Numbered from the stretch's first letter, positions 43,051 to 53,058 are shown. The stretch is DNA of 64,000 nucleotides from Bacillus horti (GCF_030813115.1 NZ_JAUSTY010000015.1:1-64000); one strand, 5' to 3'. Notes: a model not told the origin generated them from the sequence alone. Numbers and translations are program-made.

Positions 43051-44397
43051 ATGGCTTTTGAAGGATTAGCCGACCGACTGCAAGAGACATTAAAGAAGAT
43101 TCGCGGTAAGGGAAAGGTTAGCGAGGAAGACGTTACCCAAATGATGCGTGAAGTACGGATCGCTCTTTTGGAGGCGGACGTTAACTTTAAGGTCGTTAAG
43201 GATTTCATCAACCGAGTGAAGGAACGCGCTATAGGTCAAGAAGTCTTGAAGAGCTTGACCCCTGGTCAGCAGGTTATCAAGGTTGTTAATGAAGAGTTGA
43301 CAGCGCTTATGGGTGGCGAGCAGAGTAAGATTGCTGCTGCACATAAACCACCAACTGTTATTATGATGGTGGGTCTGCAAGGGGCTGGTAAGACAACCTC
43401 GACAGGTAAGCTAGCTAAGCATTTACAAAAGCAGAATCGCAATCCTTTGCTAGTGGCTGGAGATATTTATCGTCCGGCAGCGATCAAACAGCTTCAGGTG
43501 CTAGGTGAGCAGTTAAATGCTCCGGTTTTCACGCTTGGAGATCAAGTTAGCCCTGTTGAAATTGCCAAGCAGGCGATTGTTAAGGCGAAGGAAGAGCATT
43601 ATGATTATGTGCTGATTGATACAGCAGGTCGTCTACATATTGACGATACACTGATGGATGAGTTAAACCAAATCAAGACTGAGGTTAAACCGGATGAGAT
43701 CCTGTTAGTTGTCGATTCGATGACGGGGCAGGATGCAGTGAATGTAGCTGAAAGCTTTAATGCACAGCTTGAACTCACTGGTGTGGTTCTGACGAAGCTC
43801 GATGGAGATACTCGTGGTGGTGCTGCTTTATCTGTTAAAGCGATCACAGGTAAGCCAATTAAGTTTGCCGGTATGGGTGAAAAGCTTGATGCCTTAGAAC
43901 CTTTCTTCCCAGATCGAATGGCTTCTAGAATTTTAGGGATGGGGGATGTTCTTACCCTCATTGAGAAGGCACAATCGAGTGTTGATAAGGAAAAGGCAGC
44001 TGAGCTTGAACGTAAAATGCGCAAGATGGAGTTTACGTTTGATGATTTCCTAGATCAGCTTGATCAGGTTAAGAAAATGGGTCCTCTTGAGGATATCCTT
44101 GGGATGATGCCTGGAGCTAATAAGATCAAAGGTCTTAAAGGCATGCAGGTGGATGATAAAGCCCTAGGTAAGGTGGAAGCGATTGTGCGTTCCATGACCG
44201 TTGAAGAAAAGAGCAAACCTGAAGTGATCAATGCTAGCCGCAGAAAAAGAATTGCCTTAGGAAGCGGTACGTCCGTACAGGATGTTAACCGATTACTTAA
44301 GCAATTCGAGGACATGAAGAAAATGATGAAACAAATGACACAAATGGCTTCTTCGAAAAAGAAGAAGAAGGGCTTCAAATTCCCTTTCATGCCATAA
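43051..44397 (+). CDS. ffh: Signal recognition particle protein Ffh
   Basis: This 448-residue GTPase binds signal peptides and the SRP RNA and pairs with FtsY at the membrane. The N domain is followed by the G domain with GLQGAGKTT (108-116), the insertion box GDIYRPAAIKQL, DTAGRLH and TKLDGDTRGG, then a Met-rich M domain (KKMMKQMTQMASSKKKK at the end). AGGAGGCGGCAAGT precedes the ATG. The neighbourhood ylxM-ffh-rpsP is conserved in Bacillales. Confidence 0.97.
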   Translation: MAFEGLADRLQETLKKIRGKGKVSEEDVTQMMREVRIALLEADVNFKVVKDFINRVKERAIGQEVLKSLTPGQQVIKVVNEELTALMGGEQSKIAAAHKPPTVIMMVGLQGAGKTTSTGKLAKHLQKQNRNPLLVAGDIYRPAAIKQLQVLGEQLNAPVFTLGDQVSPVEIAKQAIVKAKEEHYDYVLIDTAGRLHIDDTLMDELNQIKTEVKPDEILLVVDSMTGQDAVNVAESFNAQLELTGVVLTKLDGDTRGGAALSVKAITGKPIKFAGMGEKLDALEPFFPDRMASRILGMGDVLTLIEKAQSSVDKEKAAELERKMRKMEFTFDDFLDQLDQVKKMGPLEDILGMMPGANKIKGLKGMQVDDKALGKVEAIVRSMTVEEKSKPEVINASRRKRIALGSGTSVQDVNRLLKQFEDMKKMMKQMTQMASSKKKKKGFKFPFMP

Positions 44398-44449
44398 CGT
44401 CATATGATTCATAAAAAAAGCTAAGAGACATTATAGGAGGAGATTTATC

Positions 44450-44719
44450 ATGGCAGTAAAAATTCGTTTAAAACGTATGGGTGCTCATAAAAAACCTTTT
44501 TATCGTTTAGTAGTAGCAGATTCTCGTTCACCTCGTGACGGTCGTTTCATCGAGGAGATCGGTACGTACAATCCTGTAGCACAGCCTGCATTGGTTGATA
44601 TCAACGAAGAGAAAGCTCTTCAATGGCTACAAAATGGAGCAAAACCTTCTGATACAGTACGTAATCTTTTCAGCAACGCTGGTATTTTAACGAAGTTCCA
44701 CGAGTCTAAACAAAAGTAA
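44450..44719 (+). CDS. rpsP: 30S ribosomal protein S16
   Basis: This 89-residue basic protein of the small ribosomal subunit starts [20 protein letters not shown] and has the conserved [19 protein letters not shown] segment. AGGAGGAGATTTATC precedes the ATG. It sits between ffh and khpA as in B. subtilis. Confidence 0.98.
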   Translation: MAVKIRLKRMGAHKKPFYRLVVADSRSPRDGRFIEEIGTYNPVAQPALVDINEEKALQWLQNGAKPSDTVRNLFSNAGILTKFHESKQK

Positions 44720-44759
44720 GCGGGATTAAGAATCCAAACGCTATTCTGGAGGACTGCAT

Positions 44760-44987
44760 ATGAATGATTTGATTGAGACAATCGCTAGAGCTCTTGTTGA
44801 TCATCCAGAAGACGTCAGTGTTTCTGAGAAGGAATCTGACCGCAGCATCACGTATCAGCTTACTGTACACCCTGACGATGTTGGCAAGGTGATCGGCAAG
44901 CAAGGACGCATTGCTAAAGCGTTGCGCACCGTTGTGTATGCTTCAGCTACAAAGCTGGAGAAAAAAGTATATATTGACATTCAGTAG
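44760..44987 (+). CDS. khpA: KH domain RNA-binding protein KhpA (YlqC)
   Basis: This 75-residue protein is a single KH domain with the GxxG-type loop in VIGKQGRIAKALR. It binds RNA and in other Gram-positive bacteria pairs with KhpB (Jag/EloR) to influence cell elongation and post-transcriptional control. GGAGG lies before the ATG. It follows rpsP by 40 bases and is likely cotranscribed. Confidence 0.93.
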   Translation: MNDLIETIARALVDHPEDVSVSEKESDRSITYQLTVHPDDVGKVIGKQGRIAKALRTVVYASATKLEKKVYIDIQ

Positions 44988-45054
44988 GAATCAAGGGCGG
45001 AGCAAACTTCGTCCTTTTTCCTCATTTGAATCAGGGTATAGGGGCGATTAGTGA

Positions 45055-45474
45055 ATGAAAATTAAGAGACCTGTTCATATTAAAGTCATCCTTACGGAGA
45101 GCTCTAAGAAGGAATTAGAGACAGAATACGCTGAAAAGCTGAGTCAAAACAAAATAGAACTCGAGCAGCTTCGCTTCCAAGGAAAAAAGCTGCTTCATGA
45201 CGCTGGGAAAAAAGGAGCCGAGTTTGTTCGTTCTGTTCAGGAAAGACTTCAGCAGGAAGAGAAAAAGAAGCAGGAATACATAGAACAGGTTCTTTTTCAG
45301 ATCGAGCAACTAGAGCTACTACCTATTGGTACAGAAATTCTTCATAGTACGATAGAAGGGGATGTTGATGTACGGGTAGGAGACTCTTGGGATCATCTCA
45401 TGAACCAAACGGAAATTATTATTAAAGACGGTGTTGTTCATGAGATTAGAGAAGGAAGGGATAAGGTTGAATAA
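45055..45474 (+). CDS. ylqD: YlqD family protein
   Basis: This 139-residue protein has a long central coiled-coil segment (about 18-85, rich in Glu, Lys and Gln) between short beta-rich ends ([15 protein letters not shown] at the start; [20 protein letters not shown] at the end). The position between khpA and rimM matches B. subtilis ylqD. Function is unknown. Its end overlaps the rimM start by 8 bases. Confidence 0.85.
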   Translation: MKIKRPVHIKVILTESSKKELETEYAEKLSQNKIELEQLRFQGKKLLHDAGKKGAEFVRSVQERLQQEEKKKQEYIEQVLFQIEQLELLPIGTEILHSTIEGDVDVRVGDSWDHLMNQTEIIIKDGVVHEIREGRDKVE

Positions 45475-45991
45475 GCTTTTTAAGGTTGGAAAAATTGTAA
45501 ATACACATGGCATTCGTGGTGAAGTTAGAGTACTGACTACGTCTGATTTTAAAGAAGAGCGTTACCGAAAGGGAAACGTTTTATATATCGTTAAGGATGT
45601 AAAAAGCACTGAGGCTGCTTCTGTAACTATTGAAAGTCACCGGGTACATAAGAATTTTGATTTATTAATGTTTGAGGGTCATCCGTCCATTAATGATGTG
45701 GAGAAATATAAGGGTTCATTTCTGATGGTAACAGAGGATGATCGTGTGGAGTTAACAGAAGGGGAATATTACTACAGCGATATTATTGGCTGTGAAGTCA
45801 TTACTGAAGATGGGGAAGCGTTAGGGAAGATCAAGGAGATTATCTCTACAGGTGCGAATGATGTGTGGGTTATTCAGCGTTATGCTCAAGGAAAGGATAT
45901 CTTGATTCCCTACATTGAAGATGTCGTTAAGGATATTCAGCTTGCCAATAAAACCATTACCATTCATGTGTTAGAGGGATTGTTAGAATGA
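45467..45991 (+). CDS. rimM: Ribosome maturation factor RimM
   Basis: This 174-residue protein helps 30S subunit head assembly and binds S19. It has the N-terminal beta-barrel beginning [20 protein letters not shown] and a C-terminal PRC barrel ([11 protein letters not shown]...[12 protein letters not shown]). The start is TTG at 45467, where the conserved sequence begins, with GGAAGG upstream; earlier in-frame ATG codons lie deep inside ylqD. Its stop overlaps trmD by 4 bases. Confidence 0.94.
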   Translation: MNKLFKVGKIVNTHGIRGEVRVLTTSDFKEERYRKGNVLYIVKDVKSTEAASVTIESHRVHKNFDLLMFEGHPSINDVEKYKGSFLMVTEDDRVELTEGEYYYSDIIGCEVITEDGEALGKIKEIISTGANDVWVIQRYAQGKDILIPYIEDVVKDIQLANKTITIHVLEGLLE

Positions 45992-46755
45992 AGCCATTAA
46001 AGCTACATGTTTTCACCTTATTTCCTGAAATGTTCGAGGGTGTCCTAGGCTCAAGTATTTTGGGCAAGGCGGAGCAAAAAGAGCTCGTTTCCTATCATAT
46101 AGTTAACTTCAGAGAGTATGCTCAAAACAAGCACTCACAGGTGGACGATTATCCATATGGAGGAGGAGGGGGGATGATTTTAAAACCCGAGCCTCTTTTT
46201 CACGCTGTCGAGGATGTCCTTGGTTTTACCCCACATAAGTCGCAGAAAAAGCGTCCCAGGATTATACTACTTTGTCCTCAAGGAGAGCCGTATACCCAAG
46301 CGAAGGCAGAAGAGCTGGCTCAAGAGGATGAGCTATTATTCATTTGCGGGCACTATGAAGGATATGACGAGCGTATTAGGACTCATTTAGTTACAGATGA
46401 AATATCTATTGGTGACTATGTGCTGACTGGTGGAGAGCTTGCTTCCATGGTAATTATTGATAGCGTCGTTCGTCTTCGTGAAGGGGCACTAGGGAACGAG
46501 CAGTCGGCCAAGACAGATTCCTATAGTACAGGCTTACTTGAATATCCGCAATATACCCGCCCGGCAGATTTCGATGGGATGAAGGTTCCTGATGTGCTTC
46601 TTTCAGGTCATCATGCTAACATTGAGGAATGGAGACGTAAGGAGTCCTTGTTTCGTACCTGGCAAAGGAGAAGGGACTTATTAGAATCCTATTCCCTTAG
46701 TGAACAGGAAAAAGCATGGATAGCCGAGTTTGAAAAAACACAGACATCAGAATAA
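45988..46755 (+). CDS. trmD: tRNA (guanine-37-N1)-methyltransferase TrmD
   Basis: This 255-residue SPOUT enzyme methylates G37 next to the anticodon to prevent frameshifting. It has [20 protein letters not shown] at the start, the substrate region [11 protein letters not shown] and the trefoil-knot cofactor site [19 protein letters not shown] overlap with rimM indicates coupled translation. The rplS leader and gene follow. Confidence 0.97.
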   Translation: MKPLKLHVFTLFPEMFEGVLGSSILGKAEQKELVSYHIVNFREYAQNKHSQVDDYPYGGGGGMILKPEPLFHAVEDVLGFTPHKSQKKRPRIILLCPQGEPYTQAKAEELAQEDELLFICGHYEGYDERIRTHLVTDEISIGDYVLTGGELASMVIIDSVVRLREGALGNEQSAKTDSYSTGLLEYPQYTRPADFDGMKVPDVLLSGHHANIEEWRRKESLFRTWQRRRDLLESYSLSEQEKAWIAEFEKTQTSE

Positions 46756-46838
46756 GTCTACTATTTGTTAACTGAAAAACTAATTGATAATGGAGAAAAA
46801 AGTTTTATAAAATTTTATACAGGGCTTTGTAAAAGCCA

Positions 46839-46867
46839 TTGTGCTTCAACGTGAAGTATGGTAATAT
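46839..46867 (+). promoter_or_regulatory. Sigma-A promoter of rplS
   Basis: TTGTGC (46839-46844) and TAATAT (46862-46867) with a 17-base spacer lie about 95 bases before rplS and just upstream of the L19 leader. Confidence 0.65.
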
Positions 46868-46899
46868 ACTATTTGTGGCATTTTGCCCTTAATTAAGAC

Positions 46900-46956
46900 G
46901 GTCCGCTGCTATATCGCACATGAATGGTAAGAACGTCTGTTGTGGAAGGAGGGACT
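46900..46956 (+). promoter_or_regulatory. Ribosomal protein L19 leader RNA
   Basis: GGTCCGCTGCTATATCGCAC followed by ATGAATGG and TTGTGGAAGGAGGGACT matches my memory of the Firmicutes L19 leader. GGTCC at 46900-46904 can pair with the GGGAC after the ribosome site, and CACA with TGTG, so the fold would cover the AGGAGG of rplS and give autogenous control by L19. Confidence 0.75.
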
Positions 46957-46961
46957 TATCG

Positions 46962-47309
46962 ATGAATAACATTATTCGTGAAATCGAAAAAGAACAGTTA
47001 AAATCCGATATCCCTGCATTTCGTCCTGGTGACACTTTGCGTGTACACGTAAAGGTTATCGAGGGAACGCGCGAACGTATTCAGCTTTTTGAAGGTGTTG
47101 TCATTCGTCGTCGTGGTACTGGGATCAGCGAAACTTTCGTTGTTCGTAAAATCTCTAACGGTGTTGGAGTTGAGCGTACATTCCCATTACATTCGCCGAA
47201 GCTAGACAAGATCGAGCTTGTACGTAGCGGTAGAGTGCGTAGAGCGAAGATTTACTACTTACGTCAATTACGTGGTAAAGCTGCTCGTATTAAAGAAATT
47301 CGTCGCTAA
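46962..47309 (+). CDS. rplS: 50S ribosomal protein L19
   Basis: This 115-residue large-subunit protein lies at the 30S-50S interface. It starts [20 protein letters not shown] and has [20 protein letters not shown] and [14 protein letters not shown] segments. The true start is ATG 46962, right after the AGGAGGGAC site; the frame is open upstream through the leader RNA. A terminator follows. Confidence 0.97.
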   Translation: MNNIIREIEKEQLKSDIPAFRPGDTLRVHVKVIEGTRERIQLFEGVVIRRRGTGISETFVVRKISNGVGVERTFPLHSPKLDKIELVRSGRVRRAKIYYLRQLRGKAARIKEIRR

Positions 47310-47333
47310 TTTAAAAATGATGTATGACGGACA

Positions 47334-47365
47334 AAGAGGCTTGGTATATACAAGCCTCTTTTTTC
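47334..47365 (+). terminator. Terminator of rplS
   Basis: AAGAGGCTTG (47334-47343) pairs perfectly with CAAGCCTCTT (47351-47360) around GTATATA and runs into TTTT. It closes the ribosomal cluster before lepB. Confidence 0.9.
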
Positions 47366-47560
47366 ACACTTTTACGAGCAATGTGTCTAATTAATCCTTC
47401 AAAAAAGCTGTTATAATTTCTAGCTTTTCATATATTTTTCTTGTATATTTAGTAAAAAAATCCACAATTATTGTGAAAAGGGTATAACAGTTTCCCCTGT
47501 CTGAAAAAAAGAGTATAATGAAAATAACTTTTTCTTATAGACTGAGCAAGAGGTGATGAT

Positions 47561-48406
47561 ATGGATCGTTCACAGAGACATGAAGAAGACAGCCACTCTG
47601 ATTTACATAAGGATTCTGAGCAGAAGCTTGAGAACCAATCTACTTCTTCAGAAAATAACTCATCAGAGCTTGAAGCAAATCAGCAGGATCAGGACAAAGC
47701 TATCGAACGTGTTAACAGTATGGAACAGGATACGCCTCTAGGACAGGCTTCTCTTGAACAGGAAATATCGAGTGAGCAAGAAACTTCCGATGGAGAGGAA
47801 TCACGAGAGGATGAATGGCCGGAGGAAACGGAAGGAAACACAGCTACAAAAAAAGAGAAAAATGAAACCTGGGAATGGGTCAAAGCATTAGGAATTGCTA
47901 TCATTATTGCTGTTGTTATCCGCATGTTTTTATTTGCTCCAATTGTCGTGGATGGGACGTCTATGGTTCCCACTCTTCAACATAATGAGCGTTTAATTGT
48001 AAATAAGGCTATTTACTACCTTCAGGAGCCAAAGCGAGGGGATATTTTAGTTTTCCACGCTGAGCTGAACAAGGATTGGATCAAACGAGTGATTGGTGAG
48101 CCAGGAGATATTGTAGAGGTTAGAAATGATGAGCTATATATCAATGGTGAACGAATGAATGAGCCTTATTTAGATGAATCTAAAGCGTTAGCTTCCGGTG
48201 CTTTAACAAATGATTTTTATGAAGAGGTTCCAGAGGGTCATATTTTTGTAATGGGAGATAATAGACAGAATAGCCGAGACAGTCGAAGTATAGGCTCTAT
48301 CTCGATCGATACAGTAGTTGGAAGGGCAGATATTGTTTTCTGGCCGTTCTCAGACTTTCAATTTGTGAAACGTGCTTATTGGGATGATAGTGCAGACGTT
48401 CAATAG
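47561..48406 (+). CDS. lepB: Type I signal peptidase with long acidic N-terminal extension
   Basis: This 281-residue membrane protease removes signal peptides from secreted proteins. The active site is Ser134 (GTSMVPT) and Lys175 (DWIKRVIGEPGD), with the GDNRQNSRDSRSIG box near residue 225. One membrane segment spans about 107-127. Before it lies an unusual region of about 105 residues rich in Glu, Gln, Ser and Asp, which would be cytoplasmic; B. subtilis SipS has only a short N-tail. AGAGGTGATGAT precedes the ATG and a TATAAT lies at 47514-47519. It sits between rplS and rbgA. Confidence 0.92.
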   Translation: MDRSQRHEEDSHSDLHKDSEQKLENQSTSSENNSSELEANQQDQDKAIERVNSMEQDTPLGQASLEQEISSEQETSDGEESREDEWPEETEGNTATKKEKNETWEWVKALGIAIIIAVVIRMFLFAPIVVDGTSMVPTLQHNERLIVNKAIYYLQEPKRGDILVFHAELNKDWIKRVIGEPGDIVEVRNDELYINGERMNEPYLDESKALASGALTNDFYEEVPEGHIFVMGDNRQNSRDSRSIGSISIDTVVGRADIVFWPFSDFQFVKRAYWDDSADVQ

Positions 48407-48442
48407 GGATGTGCAGCAAGGAATGGGCAACGAGGTGATGAA

Positions 48443-49294
48443 ATGACAATTCAATGGTTTCCTGGACATATGGCTAAGGCTAGAAGACAGGTAACAGAGA
48501 AGCTTAAACTGATTGACGTGGTGATTGAACTTCTTGATGCGCGTCTACCCGTCTCATCAAGAAATCCAATGATTAATGAAATTATAGAGAAAAAGCCGAA
48601 GCTTGTTCTACTAAATAAAGCTGATTTAGCAGATTCAGACATAACGGCAGAATGGATCTCCTATTTCCAAGAACATGAAGACACTAAAGCATTGGCTGTT
48701 GATGCTCAGTCTGGTCAAGGCATTAAGCAGATACCTGGTCAATGCAGGGCCTTGATGCAGCATATGCTTCAAAAGAGGGCGGACAAAGGGATGCTTCCAC
48801 GCTCTATCAGAGCTTTAATCGTTGGGATTCCTAATGTGGGTAAGTCGTCTCTGATTAATCGTTTGGCGAATAAAAATATGGCTAAAACGGGTGATCGACC
48901 TGGGGTAACCAAAGCACAGCAGTGGATCAAGGTAGGCTCTGAGTTAGAGCTCTTAGATACGCCTGGTATTCTATGGCCTAAGTTTGAGGATCAGCAGGTA
49001 GGCTTAAAGCTAGCAGCAAGCGGAGCGATTAAGGACGAGATTCTAGACTTTATTGAGGTGGCTTTATATACAGCGAATTACTTGAAGGAATACTATCCAG
49101 ATCGATTACAGGAACGCTACGGACTTGATGAGCTACCTGAGGATAAGGTGGAAATTATTGAACGCATTGGAGAAAAGAGAGGCTGTTTAATGCGTGGTGG
49201 AATCATCGATTATGAGAAGGCATGTGAGCTTTTATTGCGTGAGGTTCGGGCAGGAAAGCTTGGTCAAATTAGCTTTGAACGACCAGAGGTATAA
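48443..49294 (+). CDS. rbgA: Ribosome biogenesis GTPase RbgA (YlqF)
   Basis: This 283-residue circularly permuted GTPase is needed for late assembly of the 50S subunit. The motifs occur in permuted order: NKAD (58-61), then GIPNVGKSS (128-136), then DTPGILWP (172-179). The start [13 protein letters not shown] is typical and GAGGTGATGAA precedes it. In B. subtilis rnhB follows; here it does not. Confidence 0.96.
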   Translation: MTIQWFPGHMAKARRQVTEKLKLIDVVIELLDARLPVSSRNPMINEIIEKKPKLVLLNKADLADSDITAEWISYFQEHEDTKALAVDAQSGQGIKQIPGQCRALMQHMLQKRADKGMLPRSIRALIVGIPNVGKSSLINRLANKNMAKTGDRPGVTKAQQWIKVGSELELLDTPGILWPKFEDQQVGLKLAASGAIKDEILDFIEVALYTANYLKEYYPDRLQERYGLDELPEDKVEIIERIGEKRGCLMRGGIIDYEKACELLLREVRAGKLGQISFERPEV

Positions 49295-49423
49295 CAGTAG
49301 GGAGAATATACCTGAAAAATAGCAGCTTTTTGTGAAAATCAAATGAAACAGTTAGCCAAAACGTACTTGTCAAATCGATAAGTACGTTTTATGATAATAC
49401 AAAACAACTGGGGGATTTTCCTT

Positions 49424-50620
49424 ATGAAGCCGTCGAAGAAACTTGACCAGCTATCTACTAGTATATTTAGCCAGCTTTTAGTGAAGAAAAATCAAAAGCT
49501 TCAATTAGGACAGAACATCATAGACTTGAGTATAGGGAGTCCAGATTTACCTCCTCCAGATATCGTCAAAAAGAGTCTAAGTGAACACGTTCTTGAAGAT
49601 GGGGCTTATGCCTATCCGCTGACAGGAACGGAAGAATTTAAACAGGCTGTCACCTATTTTTACTCTCAGAGATATCATGTTGACCTACAGACTTCAAATG
49701 TTCTTCAGATTATTGGTTCACAGGAGGGTCTTTCGCATTTAGCTTTAGCCTATTTGGATCAAGAGGACGTAGTAATAGTTCCTGATCCTGGCTATCCCAT
49801 TTATGAAGCGAGTGTGCAGATTGCTGGTGCACAGATTTATCCAGTGCCCCTGATAGAGGACAATGACTTTCTACCTGACCTTTCATCCATTCCAGAGGAT
49901 GTAGCAATGAAAGCGAAGATGATGATCTTAAACTTTCCGGGTAATCCCATACCTACCTTAGCTACTAGAGAGTTTTTTGAGCAGGTCATAGAGTTTGGGT
50001 TGAAATATAAAATACTGATTGTACATGATTTTGCCTATTCAGAGCTTATTTTTGATCAACAGAAGCCACTAAGTATATTATCTATTCCCAAAGCAAGAGA
50101 AACGGCAATAGAATTTAATTCTCTTTCAAAGAGCTTTAATATGGCAGGCTGTCGTATTGCTTATGTGGTAGGAGATGAAAAGCTAATTGAGCCTCTAGCT
50201 ATCTTAAAATCTCATATGGACTACGGAGTCTTCCTGCCCATTCAAAAAGCAGCCGCATTAGTATTAAAGAGCGACTTTCATTTTTTAGATGAGCATAAGC
50301 GGATTTATCAGCAACGCAGGGATACATTTATTCATATTTTGCATGATAAAGGATGGAATGTGCGGAAGCCTGAGGGTGGGATGTTTGTATGGGCTAAGCT
50401 GCGAGAAGATGTGCGTTCCATGGATTTTGCCTTTAAAGCTATAGACTATGGTGTGCTCGTCACGCCAGGGGTTTCGTTTGGAGCATATGGTGAAGGCTAT
50501 ATTCGTCTGGCATTAGTTCATCCAGAGGATGTATTAGAGCAAGCTGCAGAGCGTTTAGTACAGTGTGTAGGGTTTTTTTCAAGAGATTCTAGTTCTCATG
50601 TAATGAACGTGGTTGAATAA
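49424..50620 (+). CDS. Class I/II aminotransferase
   Basis: This 398-residue pyridoxal-phosphate enzyme is of fold type I. The cofactor-binding Lys236 lies in SLSKSFNMAGCRIAY, with the conserved ILNFPGNPIP and HDFAYSELIF segments. The closest character is the LL-diaminopimelate aminotransferase/DapL-like group used by Bacillus for several amino acids, but substrate cannot be assigned. ATG 49424 follows GGGGGA at suitable spacing; the longer frame from 49391 lacks one. Confidence 0.87.
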   Translation: MKPSKKLDQLSTSIFSQLLVKKNQKLQLGQNIIDLSIGSPDLPPPDIVKKSLSEHVLEDGAYAYPLTGTEEFKQAVTYFYSQRYHVDLQTSNVLQIIGSQEGLSHLALAYLDQEDVVIVPDPGYPIYEASVQIAGAQIYPVPLIEDNDFLPDLSSIPEDVAMKAKMMILNFPGNPIPTLATREFFEQVIEFGLKYKILIVHDFAYSELIFDQQKPLSILSIPKARETAIEFNSLSKSFNMAGCRIAYVVGDEKLIEPLAILKSHMDYGVFLPIQKAAALVLKSDFHFLDEHKRIYQQRRDTFIHILHDKGWNVRKPEGGMFVWAKLREDVRSMDFAFKAIDYGVLVTPGVSFGAYGEGYIRLALVHPEDVLEQAAERLVQCVGFFSRDSSSHVMNVVE

Positions 50621-50703
50621 GGGTAGAGGTAGGACAAGAATCCAAACCCTTTAATTTCAAAAAGGATAGAGTTTATTTTCATTTAGCAAGGCATTAGCAA
50701 GGC

Positions 50704-50744
50704 AAAAGCCCCAAAACCTAAAGGAGATGGTTTGAGGGGCTTTT
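50704..50744. terminator. Bidirectional terminator between aminotransferase and ctaA
   Basis: AAAAGCCCC (50704-50712) pairs with GGGGCTTTT (50736-50744), with an inner AAACC/GGTTT extension. It has T-runs on both sides, so it can end both convergent transcripts. It overlaps the last codons of ctaA. Confidence 0.8.
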
Positions 50745-51632
50745 ACGATTTACATATAACAAAAGGTAGAACAATAAGCCGAATAATATACTGATAAAGA
50801 AAGCATGAAGCATTGAAGGAATAATGTGTAAGTCATTTAAAACCATAACTGCTCCACTTATAGCTTGAAGAATCGCTAATACAAAAATAATTAAACTGAA
50901 GCTCACGATAATCTTATCATCCCTATAATGTTTGAAAGCTACATAAAGCAGCCAAGCAAAAAGGATAAGAATGATGAAAGCAACTGTCCTGTGGATAAAA
51001 TGCACAAGAACTTGTCCTTGAAGCTCTGGAATCAGCTGTCCATTACAGAGCGGCCACCCTTCACAGGCTAATGCTGATCCTGTATGACGAACAAAAGCAC
51101 CAAAGTATACAACAATATACGTATAAACGAATAAGCCCAATATGGCGAGTTTAAGTCTTGGTGTTGCTTTTGAGGTCGGTAGCTGTCTATTTTTGGATAG
51201 CTGATAGACGTAGATGAGTAATAGAAATACACTTGCGTATGACATGAGAGAAAAGCCAAAGTGTAATGCTAATACGGCAGACTGTCTACCTATGCCTAAT
51301 ACTGCAAAAGCTCCCAAAGCAGATTGTAGGAGGAGAAAAAATAAAGACGAGATAGCCACCCAAACAACTTCTTTGTATTTTCGATATAAGATTAAACAAA
51401 TCACTGAAAAGGCAAGAACAAGAATACCGGCAATACCTGTAACAAGTCTATGGGTATATTCGATAACGGTTTCAATCGTTGGATTATCTGGAATTAGTTG
51501 TCCATAACAAAGTGGCCAGTTTGCACCGCAGCCTTCTCCTGAGCCGGTTTTTGTTACTAGAGCTCCTGCTATTAAAGCAAGTAGAATCCAGAATGTAGCT
51601 AGAATACCTAATACTTTTAATGATCTCTGCAT
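50718..51632 (-). CDS. ctaA: Heme A synthase CtaA
   Basis: This 304-residue eight-segment membrane enzyme oxidises heme O to heme A for cytochrome aa3-type oxidases. The four conserved His ligands are His61 (YTHRLV), His124 (ALHFGF), His214 (FIHRTV) and His276 (MLHAFF). Two Cys pairs are present, Cys35/Cys42 (GCGANWPLC) and Cys190/Cys196 (CEGWPLC), as in the Bacillus type. It is divergent from ctaB across 363 bases, as usual in Bacillus. Confidence 0.95.
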   Translation of the reverse strand: MQRSLKVLGILATFWILLALIAGALVTKTGSGEGCGANWPLCYGQLIPDNPTIETVIEYTHRLVTGIAGILVLAFSVICLILYRKYKEVVWVAISSLFFLLLQSALGAFAVLGIGRQSAVLALHFGFSLMSYASVFLLLIYVYQLSKNRQLPTSKATPRLKLAILGLFVYTYIVVYFGAFVRHTGSALACEGWPLCNGQLIPELQGQVLVHFIHRTVAFIILILFAWLLYVAFKHYRDDKIIVSFSLIIFVLAILQAISGAVMVLNDLHIIPSMLHAFFISILFGLLFYLLLYVNRKSPSNHLL

Positions 51633-51995
51633 ATTGAGTTGTCACCTGCTTTATTAAATATAAGTGCTGAAAATATTAATACAAACCTCAAAAATAACTT
51701 AGTTGCTTGATAAGGTTTACCTTTGTCCCTTTTTCATGTAGACTAACAAGTGTTGAAAGCAATAAACTCATTATAGCTGATTTAATTTCAAAAACGAAAC
51801 GAAATCAAGGATATTCGTGAGATTGTCACATTCTTCACTTTAGACCTGTAGATTTTTCGGTTAAAGTGATAGTATAGAAGGAGTTTGCCTACACTAAGAA
51901 ATGAACGGATTTAGTCTGGTATACATTTATCTATAATGCAGATGATAGGTAACAGATGACAGGAAGAGATTATTGGTAAAAGAGGAGTGAAAAGC
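51633..51995. other. Divergent regulatory region between ctaA and ctaB
   Basis: This 363-base AT-rich region must hold the promoters for both heme A genes. In B. subtilis the equivalent region is under ResD control, but no specific site was recognised here. GAGGAG at its right end is the ctaB ribosome site. No gene was seen. Confidence 0.5.
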
Positions 51996-52952
51996 ATGAG
52001 CAAGGAACTCACATCTGGAGAAGCTCAAGGTGAATATGTTTCTCGTCACGTGATGGAGCCTGGGCCATTAGCAGATAAAAAGCTAACAGGAACATGGAAG
52101 GACTATGTAACAGTAACTAAGTTAGGGATTATTTTTGGGAACCTCATTACAGTCATTGCTGGAATGTGGGTAGCAACGGGAGGACAGCTTTCTGTATTGA
52201 GCTTTAACATGGTCTTTTTAACATTATTAGGTACAACTCTAATTATTGCTTCAGGAACTTGCTTGAACAATTATTTAGATCGTGATATTGATCAAAAGAT
52301 GGCTAGAACGAAAAAAAGAGCTTTAGCAGATGGACGCTTAGACCCTAATCAAGTTTTAGTTATGGGGTTTGTCGCCGCTATTTTAGGAACGGTCTTGCTA
52401 TTATTCGTTAATGTCTTAACTACATTAATTGCTCTTTTCGGACTGTTTGGATATGTGGTTTTGTATACGATGTGGTTAAAGCGAACACATCATCTAAATA
52501 CAGTAGTAGGAAGTGTGGCTGGTGCTGTTCCTCCTATGATTGGCTGGTCTGCTGTAACGGGAGGACTTGAGGCTGGAGCATTTATTTTATTTGGTATCAT
52601 GTTTGTGTGGCAAATTCCTCACTTCTTAGCTATCGCCATTCGTCGAAAAGAGGATTATGCAAAGGCAGGTATTCCTATGCTACCCGTTGTTTTTGGTAAT
52701 AAAACAACAAAGTGGCATATGCTTAACTACGTTGCTGTGTTGATACCTGTATCGTTATTGTTACCTTTGTTTGTAAAGCATGTAGGGGTAGGGTACACAA
52801 TTACAGCTATCCTTCTTGGTATCTTGTGGATTGCCATATCACTCAAAGGATTTAAAGCTGAAGATGATGTGAATTGGGCAAAGCGTCATTTTATTTTCTC
52901 TTTAAATTACATGGTGTTATTGTTTGCTAGTATGATGATCTTTTCTATCTAA
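51996..52952 (+). CDS. ctaB: Protoheme IX farnesyltransferase CtaB
   Basis: This 318-residue membrane enzyme adds a farnesyl group to heme B to make heme O, the substrate of CtaA. The prenyl-diphosphate binding motif is in LNNYLDRDIDQKMARTKKR, and a second acidic motif follows near RRKEDYAKAGIPMLP. About eight to nine membrane segments are visible. ATG 51996 follows AGAGGAG at 8 bases. Cytochrome oxidase genes ctaC-F, which often follow, are absent here. Confidence 0.95.
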   Translation: MSKELTSGEAQGEYVSRHVMEPGPLADKKLTGTWKDYVTVTKLGIIFGNLITVIAGMWVATGGQLSVLSFNMVFLTLLGTTLIIASGTCLNNYLDRDIDQKMARTKKRALADGRLDPNQVLVMGFVAAILGTVLLLFVNVLTTLIALFGLFGYVVLYTMWLKRTHHLNTVVGSVAGAVPPMIGWSAVTGGLEAGAFILFGIMFVWQIPHFLAIAIRRKEDYAKAGIPMLPVVFGNKTTKWHMLNYVAVLIPVSLLLPLFVKHVGVGYTITAILLGILWIAISLKGFKAEDDVNWAKRHFIFSLNYMVLLFASMMIFSI

Positions 52953-53010
52953 CTTACTGTTTCAATTGTCTAGCAAAACGTATCCAAACATATATCATAT
53001 TCTAAATATA

Positions 53011-53050
53011 AAACAATTCCTGTTAGCTTCTTATGGGAATTGTTTTTTTT
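53011..53050 (+). terminator. Terminator of ctaB
   Basis: AAACAATTCC (53011-53020) pairs with GGAATTGTTT (53036-53045) and runs into a long T tract. It lies 58 bases after the ctaB stop. Confidence 0.88.
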
Positions 53051-53058
53051 TACGTACA

